NCBI RefSeq assembly: GCF_001049495.1 | Contig: NZ_CDWI01000009.1 | Span: 212,742 to 276,741, forward strand | DNA: 64,000 nucleotides | Reading direction: 5' to 3' | Source of the DNA: Microbacterium sp. 3J1 | GTDB taxonomy: Bacteria; Actinomycetota; Actinomycetes; Actinomycetales; Microbacteriaceae | Shown: positions 31,708 to 41,400 of the stretch, piece after piece | How the letters are laid out: the number at the start of each line of letters is the position of its first letter | Numbering within the stretch: position 1 is the stretch's first letter | Notes under the pieces: model-generated | What the model saw: only the letters and a program-made list of their open reading frames with translations | The model's database searches: none | Told to the model about the DNA's origin: nothing | Translations under genes and position numbers: made by a program

Positions 31708-33756
31708 ATGCCGCAGACTCCCCGTGACCCGTACGAGGATCTGCCCTATGCAGACGCACCGTGGGACGACGGAGGGTGGGAGCCCTCCGAGCCCCCCGAG
31801 CCGATGGACTGGGAGCCGCAGGGCGCCGGATTCGAGCCTCCGCTCGACTGGGGCCCCGGCCCGTCGACGCCGGTCACGGCGTCGGCCGCACGCCCTGCGC
31901 CCTCGGTGACGCGCGCGACGCCGAGCAGGTATCCGACGGCCCGCGAGGCTCTGCACACGGTCTTCGGCTACGACGACTTCCGCGGCGATCAGGCGGCGAT
32001 CGTCGACCAGGTGATCGGCGGCGGAGACGCGGTCGTGCTCATGCCGACCGGCGGCGGCAAGAGCATCACCTACCAGGTGCCCGCGCTCGTGCGTGAGGGC
32101 ACCGGACTCGTCATCAGCCCGCTCATCGCCCTCATGCACGATCAGGTCGACGCGCTCCGCGCGAACGGCGTGAACGCGGCCTATCTCAACTCGACGCAGT
32201 CGATCGACGAACGCCGCGACGTCGAGAGGGCCTACGTCGCGGGGGAGCTCGACCTCCTCTACGTCGCGCCCGAGCGGCTGTCGTCCTCGCAGACGACGGC
32301 TCTGCTGCAGCGCGGCACCCTCAGCGTCATCGCGATCGACGAGGCGCACTGCGTGTCGCAGTGGGGACATGACTTCCGCCCCGACTATCTCGCCCTCGGC
32401 GACCTCGGCGAACGGTTCCCCGGCGTCCCGCGCATGGCGCTCACCGCGACGGCCACGCGCGCCACGCACCAGGAGCTGACCGAGCGACTGCATCTCGACA
32501 CCGCGAAGCACTTCGTGGCGAGCTTCGATCGTCCGAACATCCAGTACCGGATCGTGCCGAAGGTCGACCCGCGCAAGCAGCTCGTCGCCTTCATCCGCGA
32601 CACGCTCGGTCAGTCGGCGGGGCCCGATCAGGGCGCCGGGATCGTGTACGCGCTCAGCCGCAAGTCGGTGGAGCAGACGGCGACGTATCTCGTCGCCCAG
32701 GGCTTCGACGCGCTCCCGTATCACGCGGGTCTCCCGTCTGAGGTGCGCGCCGCCAATCAGTCGAGGTTCCTCCGCGAAGACGGTGTCGTGATGGTGGCGA
32801 CGATCGCGTTCGGCATGGGCATCGACAAGCCCGATGTGCGCTTCGTCGCGCACATCGACCTCCCGAAGTCCGTCGAGGGGTACTACCAGGAGACCGGTCG
32901 CGCGGGTCGCGACGGCGAGCCCGCGGTCGCGTGGATGGCGTACGGGCTGGGCGACGTGGTGCAGCAGCGGCGGCTCATCGACCAGAGCCCCGGCGACCGC
33001 ACCTTCAAGATGCGCATGGGCCAGCACCTCGACGCGATGCTGGCGCTGTGCGAGACGGTGGAGTGCCGCCGGCAGAACCTGCTCGGGTACTTCGGCCAGG
33101 ACTCGACGCCCTGCGGCAACTGCGACACGTGTCTCGAGGACACCGCGACGTTCGACGGACTCATCCCCGCGCAGAAGCTGCTCTCGACGATCGTGCGTCT
33201 GAAGCGCGAGCGCAATCAGGCGTTCGGCGCCGGACACCTGATCGATGTCCTCCGCGGATCCTCGACGGAGCGCATCCGTCAGCAGGGGCACGACAAGCTC
33301 GCGACCTACGGCATCGGGGCCGAGCTCTCGGAGCAGGACTGGCGCAGCGTCGTGCGGCAGCTGCTGGCACGCGGCATCCTCACCGCTCAGGGGGACTACG
33401 GCACTCTCGCGCCCGGTGAGCAGGCGGCCGGCGTGCTGCGAGGCGAGACGCCGGTGCCGCTGCGCAAGGACACGATCGGGCGGCCCTCCTCTCCCTCGCG
33501 TGCGCGCAAGGCGAGTGCGGCGGATGCCCTCGACGCCGGCGACCGGGGGCTGTTCGAGGCCCTGCGCTCCTGGCGGGCGGAGACGGCGCGCGAGCAGGGG
33601 GTGCCGGCGTACATCGTCTTCGGCGATGCCACGCTGCGCGCGCTGGCCGAGCATCGACCCGCGTCGCTGGCGGACCTCGAGGGCATCACGGGAATCGGCG
33701 CGAAGAAGCGAGACGCCTACGGTGAGGGCGTGCTCGCGGTCGTCGCCGCGAACTGA
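31708..33756 (+). CDS. recQ: ATP-dependent DNA helicase RecQ
   Basis: A 682-residue 3'-5' DNA helicase acting in recombination repair. A poorly conserved acidic, Pro-rich N-terminal extension (residues 1-75) precedes the helicase core: VFGYDDFRGDQ, Walker A LMPTGGGKS, box II AIDEAHCVSQWGHDFRPDY, TATAT, and motif VI QETGRAGRDG. The RQC zinc module has CETVECRRQNLLGYFGQD and CGNCDTC, and an HRDC domain ends the protein (FEALRSWRAETAREQGVPAY...GIGAKKRDAYG). It converges on the double-TetR gene with a 28-bp gap. Confidence 0.95.
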   Translation: MPQTPRDPYEDLPYADAPWDDGGWEPSEPPEPMDWEPQGAGFEPPLDWGPGPSTPVTASAARPAPSVTRATPSRYPTAREALHTVFGYDDFRGDQAAIVDQVIGGGDAVVLMPTGGGKSITYQVPALVREGTGLVISPLIALMHDQVDALRANGVNAAYLNSTQSIDERRDVERAYVAGELDLLYVAPERLSSSQTTALLQRGTLSVIAIDEAHCVSQWGHDFRPDYLALGDLGERFPGVPRMALTATATRATHQELTERLHLDTAKHFVASFDRPNIQYRIVPKVDPRKQLVAFIRDTLGQSAGPDQGAGIVYALSRKSVEQTATYLVAQGFDALPYHAGLPSEVRAANQSRFLREDGVVMVATIAFGMGIDKPDVRFVAHIDLPKSVEGYYQETGRAGRDGEPAVAWMAYGLGDVVQQRRLIDQSPGDRTFKMRMGQHLDAMLALCETVECRRQNLLGYFGQDSTPCGNCDTCLEDTATFDGLIPAQKLLSTIVRLKRERNQAFGAGHLIDVLRGSSTERIRQQGHDKLATYGIGAELSEQDWRSVVRQLLARGILTAQGDYGTLAPGEQAAGVLRGETPVPLRKDTIGRPSSPSRARKASAADALDAGDRGLFEALRSWRAETAREQGVPAYIVFGDATLRALAEHRPASLADLEGITGIGAKKRDAYGEGVLAVVAAN

Positions 33757-33784
33757 CGGCTGCGCGCTCGGCGACCGCCGCTGA

Positions 33785-35062
33785 TCAGCGTCGCGGCAGC
33801 ACGTCGTCGAGGTGCGCGCGCAGCTGAGCCGCGACGTCGACGGCCTCGCGGTCGTAGAGCCACTGGTACTGCAGCCCGTCCCAAAGGGCGACGAGCCAGA
33901 CGGCCTCGTGCGCCGGGTCGCGGTGCTCCGGCAGGTCGCCGTCGAGCTGCGCCAGTCGGAACAGCTCGGTGAAGTAGTCGATGGCCTGGTCGAAGCGCCG
34001 CGTGAAGTACTCGTGGGCCGGGTGCGCCTCCGGCACGGCCTCGCACGACAGCACGGCGTACACCTCCACGAGTCCCGGCTCGTCGAGGGCGCTCACCCTG
34101 GCACCGTCGGGGATGCTCCGCAGGGCGGCGCTCGCCCTATCGGCGACCCCTCCGGAGTTGCGTTCACGGATGGCCGTGTCGCGCTCGGCGAGGACGGCGC
34201 TGAGCAGCACCTCCTTCGACGGGTAGTGGTGCAGCAGGGTCGACTTCGAGACGCCCACGGCCTCGGCGATGTCGCGCAGGCTCGTGTCGCCGTACCCGCC
34301 CCGGGCGAACAGCCGCGAGGCGTCGGCGAGGATCTGCGTTCGCCGCCGGCGGCCCACCGCGTATCCGGGCTCGTCCTCACCGGACGGCTCGGTGCCGAAG
34401 AGCGGGGGCAGCGGACCGGAAGCGCGCTCGGTCGGCGTCGCGGCGTCGGGTTCGTGCCATCCCGGGGGCAGCGCCCACAGCGACTCCCGCTCCTCGAGCA
34501 TGTCCACGACGTCGACGCGATCCGGCAGATACTGCGACAGCAGCTGCAGGCCGTCCCATCCGGCCATGTGCCGCGTGGTCTCGCCGTCGACGTCCCGATC
34601 GCGATCCACAGCCCCGTGGAATCGGGCGTCCTCCATGACCTCGGAGCTCAGGGTGCGGAGCCGCGCATACCGCGTGCGCATCCGCTCGTGTGCCGGGTGG
34701 CCCGGTGCCGACGCCTCGCCCGTCAGCGCGGCGAAGAGCTGCAGGTATCCGGGTGTGCGGGCGTTCCGGCGGGCGACGTCGGCGAAGACCAGCTCACCGG
34801 GCTCGGCGGCGGCCGAGACCATGTCGAACGCCGTCTCGTTGTCGACCTCGAAGCCGGCGACGACCTCGGCGAGCAGGTCGTCCTTCGAGGCGAAGTGGCC
34901 GAGGAGCCCCGGATGACTGACGGATGCCGCGGCGGCGATGTCGCGGAGCGAGGTCGTGCGGTAGCCGCGGGTGACGAAGAGGTCTCGGGCCGACTCGACG
35001 ATGCGCTGCCGGGTCGCCGCGGCGCGCGTGCTCCGTGCGCCCGTCGCCGTGATCGTCGTCAT
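33785..35062 (-). CDS. Tandem TetR regulator: two complete TetR units in one chain
   Basis: A 425-residue protein, twice the TetR norm. Unit 1: helix-turn-helix near residues 17-63 (RIVESARDLFVTRGYRTTSL; VSHPGLLGHF) plus a ligand domain to about 215. A Pro/Glu-rich linker follows. Unit 2: HTH near 235-285 (RRRTQILADASRLFARGGYG; VGVSKSTLLHHY) plus a second ligand domain. Both ligand domains share the phrase WDGLQ-(L/Y)-(L/Q). AGGAGG precedes the ATG at 35062. It is divergent from the MFS/GH3 operon over two direct-repeat operators, so it probably represses sugar uptake. Confidence 0.9.
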   Translation of the reverse strand: MTTITATGARSTRAAATRQRIVESARDLFVTRGYRTTSLRDIAAAASVSHPGLLGHFASKDDLLAEVVAGFEVDNETAFDMVSAAAEPGELVFADVARRNARTPGYLQLFAALTGEASAPGHPAHERMRTRYARLRTLSSEVMEDARFHGAVDRDRDVDGETTRHMAGWDGLQLLSQYLPDRVDVVDMLEERESLWALPPGWHEPDAATPTERASGPLPPLFGTEPSGEDEPGYAVGRRRRTQILADASRLFARGGYGDTSLRDIAEAVGVSKSTLLHHYPSKEVLLSAVLAERDTAIRERNSGGVADRASAALRSIPDGARVSALDEPGLVEVYAVLSCEAVPEAHPAHEYFTRRFDQAIDYFTELFRLAQLDGDLPEHRDPAHEAVWLVALWDGLQYQWLYDREAVDVAAQLRAHLDDVLPRR

Positions 35063-35094
35063 CGCCGCCTCCTCCTGCATCCTATCCTCGCTCA

Positions 35095-35138
35095 TTACCA
35101 ATCGGTCGACATTCACTTACCAAACGGTCGAGATTCGG
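35095..35138. promoter_or_regulatory. Two 22-bp direct-repeat operators for the double TetR
   Basis: Copy 1 (35095-35116) begins TTACCAATCGGTCGACATTC; copy 2 (35117-35138) begins TTACCAAACGGTCGAGATTC. Each contains an ACC-N4-GGT dyad. The exact 22-bp spacing is two helix turns, and a two-headed regulator could span both. Confidence 0.75.
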
Positions 35139-35198
35139 GTATCGTCGGGTCAGCCCCGCGTCGCCGATGACCGGAGCCCCTTGCCCGAAAGGAATCTC

Positions 35199-36497
35199 AT
35201 GACAGAGTTGTCACCCGCCGCGAACGCGGCGGCCGTCGGAACGACCGGGGTCAAACTCCCCGGAACCACGCCCGCGCGCACCCCTCGCGGCTACGCCCCT
35301 GGCCTCGCCGCCGTGAACTTCGGGGTCTTCCTGGCGCTGCTGACCCCGGTCATGGTGTCGATGGCATTCAAGATCCAGCGCATCGACCCCGTCACCACCG
35401 AGGCGAGCCTGGGACTGGTCATGGGCGTGGGCGCGGCTTTCGCCCTCGTCGCCAACCCGCTGGTCGGCCGCCTCTCCGACCGCACGACGTCGTCCTGGGG
35501 CATGCGCCGCCCCTGGATCCTCGGCGGAGCGATCGTCGGCCTCGGCGGCTTCGTGCTCATCGGCGTCGCCACGTCGCTGTGGGTCGTGCTGCTCGCCTGG
35601 TGCCTCGTGCAGGCCGCGATGAACGCCGTGCTCGCCGCCGCCAACGCGACGCTGCCCGATCAGGTGCCCGTCGGAAGCCGCGGCAAGGTCTCCGGCCTCG
35701 TAGGCATCACCACGCCCATCGGCATCCTCGCCGGAAGCTTCATCGTGAACTTCCTGCCCGGCGACTTCGAGCGCTTCGTCGTGCCCGGAGTCATCGCGCT
35801 CGTGCTCGTCATCGTCTTCGTGCTGGTGCTCAAGGATCGTCGTCTGACGCAGAAGCCCGCCGAGCGGTTCACCATCGGCATGTTCTTCGGGTCGTTCGTC
35901 TTCAACCCGCGCAAGCACCCCGACTTCGGGTGGACCTGGCTGACGAAGTTCTTCGTCATGTTCGGATACGCCGGCATCGCGACCTTCCTCCCTCTGTACC
36001 TGGTCGCGAAGTTCGGCCTCGACGAGCAGGGCGCCGTGGGCACGATCCTGCTCGCCAACCTCGCCTCGATGGCCGCGATGGCGATCTCGGCGCCGCTCGG
36101 CGGCTACCTCTCCGACAGGATCGGCAAGCGCCGCCCGTTCGTCGCGGTCGCCGGCCTCATCATGGTCGTCGGTCTCGTGATCCTCGCGGTCGCCCCCAGC
36201 ATCGAGGTCGTGATCGTGGCACAGGCCATCATCGGCCTCGGCGCCGGATCCTTCCTCTCGGTCGACCTCGCGCTCGCCACCGAGGTGCTGCCCAACCCCG
36301 ACGACGTCGCGAAGGACCTCGGCGTGCTCAACATCGCGAACGCGCTGCCGCAGTCGATCGCACCCGCCCTCGCCCCCGCGATCATCGCGCTGGGTGCGGC
36401 GACGCCGCTGGGCGGCTACACCACCTGGTACCTGTTCGGCGCGCTCGTCGCGCTCGCCGGTGCCGTGCTCGTCTACCGCATCAAGGGAGTCAAGTGA
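35199..36497 (+). CDS. MFS transporter, glycoside/sugar type
   Basis: A 432-residue twelve-helix transporter. After a polar N-terminus, TM1 begins near residue 32 (AAVNFGVFLALLTPVMVSMAF). Loop 2-3 carries GRLSDRTTSSWGMRRPWI and loop 8-9 GGYLSDRIGKRRPF, the paired motifs of sucrose- and glycoside-type transporters. GAAAGGAA precedes the ATG at 35199. The GH3 gene starts three bases after its stop, so a glycoside is probably imported and then hydrolysed in the cytosol. Regulation is likely by the divergent double-TetR protein. Confidence 0.88.
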   Translation: MTELSPAANAAAVGTTGVKLPGTTPARTPRGYAPGLAAVNFGVFLALLTPVMVSMAFKIQRIDPVTTEASLGLVMGVGAAFALVANPLVGRLSDRTTSSWGMRRPWILGGAIVGLGGFVLIGVATSLWVVLLAWCLVQAAMNAVLAAANATLPDQVPVGSRGKVSGLVGITTPIGILAGSFIVNFLPGDFERFVVPGVIALVLVIVFVLVLKDRRLTQKPAERFTIGMFFGSFVFNPRKHPDFGWTWLTKFFVMFGYAGIATFLPLYLVAKFGLDEQGAVGTILLANLASMAAMAISAPLGGYLSDRIGKRRPFVAVAGLIMVVGLVILAVAPSIEVVIVAQAIIGLGAGSFLSVDLALATEVLPNPDDVAKDLGVLNIANALPQSIAPALAPAIIALGAATPLGGYTTWYLFGALVALAGAVLVYRIKGVK

Positions 36498-36499
36498 CC

Positions 36500-38254
36500 A
36501 TGACCGAAGTGACCACCGCGCGCCCCTGGCTCGACACTGACCTGCCCGTCGACGAGCGGGTGGAGCTGCTGCTCGGCGAGATGACCGTCGAGGAGAAGGC
36601 CGGACTCTTCTTCCACACGATGATCGCGATCGGCGATCTCGACGAGACCAACCCCGTGTTCGGCACGCCGAGCGCCCGCGAGTTCGTGGACGTCAAGCAG
36701 ATGACGCACTTCAACCTGCTCGGCGCGGCGCCGACCGGACGCGAGATCGCCGCATGGCAGAACTCGCTGCAGAGGCTCGCGGCATCCACGCGTCTCGGCA
36801 TCCCGGTGACGCTCTCGACGGATCCGCGCCACTCCTTCAGCGAGAATCCCGGCGCCTCCATCCTCGCCGGACCCTTCTCGCAGTGGCCCGAGACCCTCGG
36901 TCTCGCGGCGACGCGCGACCCCGCTCTCGTGGAGCGATTCGGCGATATCGCACGTCAGGAATATACGGCCGTCGGACTCCGGGTCGCCCTGCATCCGCAG
37001 GTCGATCTGGCGACCGAGCCGCGATGGGCGAGGCAGACCGCCACGTTCGGCGAGGACCCCGAACTGTCGGGCATTCTCGGTGCGGCATATATCCGCGGCT
37101 TCCAGGGCCAGGCGTTCGGGCCGGGCTCGGTCTCGACCATGACGAAGCACTTCCCGGGTGGGGGGCCGCAGAAGGACGGCGAGGACCCGCACTTCCCGTA
37201 CGGGCGCGAGCAGGTGTATCCGGGAGGCGAATTCGAGCTGCACCTCAGGCCGTTCGAGGATGCTCTCGCCGCGGGCACGAGGCAGATGATGCCGTACTAC
37301 GGCATGCCCGTGGGGACGGAGTACGAGGAGGTCGGCTTCGGGTTCAATCGATCGGTCATCACGGGTCTGCTGCGGGAACGGTTCGGGTTCGACGGCCTGG
37401 TGTGCACGGACTGGGGTCTGATCAACGACGCCGAGATCTTCGGTCAGCCGTTCCCGGCGAGAGCCTGGGGCGTCGAGCACCTGACGCCGAGGGAGCGCAT
37501 GCGCAAGGTCCTCGACGCGGGCGTCGATCAGTTCGGCGGCGAGGACTGCCCCGAGCTGCTCGTCGAGCTCGTCGCGGACGGGTCGGTCTCCGAGGACCGC
37601 CTCGACGTGTCGGCGCGGCGCATCCTGCGCGAGAAGTTCGAGCTCGGACTGTTCGAGAATCCCTACGTCGACGAAGATGCCGCCGATGCGATCGTCGGCC
37701 GGGCCGAGTTCCGCGCGGCGGGCGAAGCCGCGCAGCGCGCCTCCATCACGGTGCTCACGAACGACGGCGCCCTGCCCTTCGCTCCCGGTCTGAAGCTCTA
37801 CGTCGAGGGCGTCGACCGCGCGGTGGCGGCGTCCTACGGCACGACCGTCGACGACCCGGCGGCGGCCGACCTCGCGGTGATCCGACTGCAGGCCCCGTTC
37901 GACGAGCGCGAGACGATGTTCGAGAACTTCTTCCACGCCGGATCCCTGGAGTTCCCCGCCGACGTGATCGCCCGCATCCGGAGCATCGCCGCCGTGGTTC
38001 CGACGGTCGTCGACGTGCTCGCCGACCGTCCGCCCATCCTCGAGCCGATCACGGATGCCGCGTCGGCCGTGACGGTCAACTGGGGTGCGTCGGGTGCCGC
38101 GCTGCTCGACGTCCTGGCGGGAGTCGTTCCCGCCCAGGGCCGGCTTCCGTTCGACCTCCCGAGGTCGATGGCGGCGGTCGAGGCGTCGCGTCCCGACGTG
38201 CCGTTCGACACCGTTGATCCGCTCTTCCGATTCGGGCACGGCCTCACGGTGTAG
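36500..38254 (+). CDS. Glycoside hydrolase family 3 protein (intracellular)
   Basis: A 584-residue GH3 enzyme, probably a beta-glycosidase. The (beta/alpha)8 domain holds the KHFPGGG segment with Lys-His, and the nucleophile D304 in GLVCTDWGLIND; the second alpha/beta domain ends the protein (WGASGAALLDVLAGVVPAQGRLPFDLP), and the C-terminal Fn3 domain found in many GH3 enzymes is absent. No signal peptide, so it acts in the cytosol on what the MFS protein imports. ATG at 36500 is preferred to GTG 36494 because AAGGGAG (36484-36490) is spaced for it. Confidence 0.92.
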   Translation: MTEVTTARPWLDTDLPVDERVELLLGEMTVEEKAGLFFHTMIAIGDLDETNPVFGTPSAREFVDVKQMTHFNLLGAAPTGREIAAWQNSLQRLAASTRLGIPVTLSTDPRHSFSENPGASILAGPFSQWPETLGLAATRDPALVERFGDIARQEYTAVGLRVALHPQVDLATEPRWARQTATFGEDPELSGILGAAYIRGFQGQAFGPGSVSTMTKHFPGGGPQKDGEDPHFPYGREQVYPGGEFELHLRPFEDALAAGTRQMMPYYGMPVGTEYEEVGFGFNRSVITGLLRERFGFDGLVCTDWGLINDAEIFGQPFPARAWGVEHLTPRERMRKVLDAGVDQFGGEDCPELLVELVADGSVSEDRLDVSARRILREKFELGLFENPYVDEDAADAIVGRAEFRAAGEAAQRASITVLTNDGALPFAPGLKLYVEGVDRAVAASYGTTVDDPAAADLAVIRLQAPFDERETMFENFFHAGSLEFPADVIARIRSIAAVVPTVVDVLADRPPILEPITDAASAVTVNWGASGAALLDVLAGVVPAQGRLPFDLPRSMAAVEASRPDVPFDTVDPLFRFGHGLTV

Positions 38255-38272
38255 TCGACGACCCGTCCGTCC

Positions 38273-38307
38273 GAACCGCCCCGCAGGAGTCACCTGCGGG
38301 GCGGTTC
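38273..38307 (+). terminator. Terminator of the MFS-GH3 operon
   Basis: A perfect 15-bp stem GAACCGCCCCGCAGG/CCTGCGGGGCGGTTC with loop AGTCA, 18 bases after the stop. Confidence 0.88.
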
Positions 38308-38482
38308 TGCGTCGGGCGGCAGAAATGTCTCATGTGATGACGTGAACGGAAAGAAGTCTGGACAAACGCTGGACTTTCTCTTCGCGGTCAAGAAACACTG
38401 TCTGCACATGAGCTCGGCCGACTCCTGTCGGCGCCTGGGGAGGGCCTTGTGACGCGGAACATCTGCATCACGGGAGAGGCGA

Positions 38483-41400
38483 ATGGTTTACTCGGAGGGG
38501 AGGGTTCTGCGGCGACGCAGAGTCCTCGGAGGGGGCATCGCGGGCACGACAGCCGCGGCTGTGGTCCTGGCAAGTGCATTGATCCCATCGGCGGCGAATG
38601 CGCTGGATGCGGCGGATCCCAGCGATCCGTCGGTCGCGCAGGGCCAGATCATCCAGCTGCCCGCCGGGTTGCTGGGCGGTCTGGACATCGCGGCGCTCGG
38701 TCACACCGTGACGAGCAATCCGTCTGCTCCCGGCTCGGAGCTCGGCGGTCTCGATGTGGGCGTGCTGGAGGCACTGAGCATCGACGTGGGCACGCTCAAC
38801 GTGCCGCTGCTGACCGACGGCACGACGCCGGGTCTTCTGCAGCTCGGTGATCTGGGCGGAACGCAGAGCTTCAGCTCCTCGCCCACGCAGACACAGTCGG
38901 TCGCCTCCTCCGGGACGGTCACCTCGGGTGGTGCGATCGACACGGGCGCGATCGACGGCAGCACGACCCCTGCGCAGCTCGAGCTCACGGACCTGTTCGA
39001 CCAGCTCGGCGTCGCCGGGCTCACCGACGCGATCCTCGACGAGGCGTCGATCGGCATCGGGGCGCTCGCCTCACGGGCCGACTCGACCACCGGCGTCGCG
39101 ACATCCGAGTACCGCATCTCGGACCTCGGCCTCGATCTCCACAGCAACCTCGTGGCCGGCCTGTCGACCACTCTCGCCTCCACCATCCAGGGCACGCTGA
39201 CCCCCGTGAGCGACCTCGTCGGTCCGACCGGCGCCCTCACGGGTCTGGTCACGACGGTCGTCAACACGATCGACGCGATCCCGAACATCCCGCTCGTCGC
39301 CGCCTTCGAGGCGACCGGGGGCACCGTCTCGATCGCCGGGCTCGACACCGTCGGCCAGACCGTGGCATCCGAAGTTCTGCTCGAGCCGCTCGAGAACACC
39401 ACCGGCTCGGTGCTGGTGGATCTCAGCGACGGCACCATCTCGGTCGACCTCGCGGCGATCCTCGTCGAGACGGGGGCAGGAGCAGATCTCAACTCGCTTC
39501 CCGCCAACACAGACGTGCTGTCCGCCACGACCATCGCGGCGATCCAGCAGGGAATCACGTCGGCACTCACCGGCACTCACCCCGAGAGCCTGAACGGCAA
39601 GATCACGTCGATCCTCGACACGACCATCGAAGCTCTGCAGGCCACCATCACGGTCGGTGTGGACCTCACGAACCCCCTCACCGGCATCGATCTGGTCTCG
39701 GGAGACGTGACGATCCAAGGCTCCCTCGCGCAGTTCGCAGGAACCGCGACGCCCGCACCGACCGTCACCACCGACATCTCGCTCGCCGGCCTCAACATCG
39801 GCGCTCTGCTGAACCCGGTGGTGAGCGCGCTGACGGGCGCCATCGCCGGCTCGACGGGCCCGCTCGTCGACACGGCGCTGACCAGCGTCATCCCACTGCT
39901 GCAGCCGGCGCTCGCCGCCACCACCGGGCCGGTGCTGACCGCTCTCGACCCCGTGCTCGCGGGCGTGCTCTCAGAGGTCGCGGACATCACGATCAACGAG
40001 CAGCTCATGCCGGGCGGCATCCCGGGCGACAGCTTCACGGTCCGTGCACTCGCCGTCGACCTGCTCCCCGCAGTGGGTGGCGGGGTGTCTCTGGACCTCG
40101 GATCGTCGACCGTGAAGGCCGCGGTCGCCGCGGTCGCTCTCCTCGACGCCGCCGAGACGGTGCAGGCGGGCATCGACCTCGCGGTCACGGGCTCCGGCTG
40201 GCCGGCGAGCACCGAGGTGTCGGTGCAGCTGACCGCTCCCGGCGGCGCCGCCGTCGGTGCTCCGGTGCCGGTGACGACGGACGCGACAGGCGGCTTCACG
40301 GTCGCGTATCCCGTTCCCGCATCGGCTGAGGCGGGCGCCGGATACACGGTCACCGCCACGGCCGGCACCGTCTCGGCGACCGACACGACCGAGGTCACGG
40401 CCGCCGCTGCGGTGGATGCCGCACCCGCCGTGCAGGAGGGCACCGACCTGGCTGTGAGCGGCACGAACTGGCCCGCGAGCACTCAGGTGTCGGTGCAGCT
40501 GACCGCACCGGGCACCGGAGCGGCCATCGGCGGACCCGTCGTCGTGACGACGGACGGGACAGGTTTCTTCACGACCGCATATCCGGTTCCCGCGGGGACC
40601 CCGGCCGCGACCGGCTACACGGTGACCGCGACCGCGGGCACGCAGTCCGCGACGGACACCACCGAGGTCACCGCGGTTCCGGTGCCGACGGTGGATGCCG
40701 CGGCGACCGTGCAGGCGGGTACCGACCTGGCCGTCTCGGGCACCACCTGGCCGGCCGACACGGAGGTGTCCGTCCAGCTGACCGCACCCGGTGGCGAGGC
40801 CGTCGGCGGCCCTGAGGTCGTGACGACGGACGGGACGGGCGGCTTCACGCTGGCGTACCCGGTTCCTGCGACGGCGACGCCGGGCACCGACTACACGGTG
40901 ACCGCGACCGTCGGCACGCAGGTGGCGACGGACACCACCGACGTCACCGCGGCCGCGACCGTGGATGCCGCACCGACCGTCGAGGACGGCGCTGACCTTC
41001 CCGTGACGGGCACCGGCTGGCCCGCCGACACGGAGGTCACGGTGCAGCTCACCGGCCCGGGCGGCGGTGCGAACGTCGGCGGTCCCGTGACTGTGACGAC
41101 GGGCGCTCTCGGCGGATTCTCGATCGACTACCCCGTTCCCGCAGGCACCCCCGCCGGCGTCGGATACACCGTCACGGCGAGAGTCGGAACGCAGACCGCG
41201 ACCGACACGACTGAGGTCACGGACGCTCCCGAGACCGTCGAGGTCGCGTCGAGTGTGCCGGCGGGCACGAACCTCGCCGTCACCGGATCCGGATGGCCGC
41301 TCGACACCACCGTGTCGCTGCAGCTGACGGCACCTGGCGGCGAGAACGTCGGCGGACCCGTGAGCGCGACCACCGACGGAACCGGTGCCTTCACGGCGAC

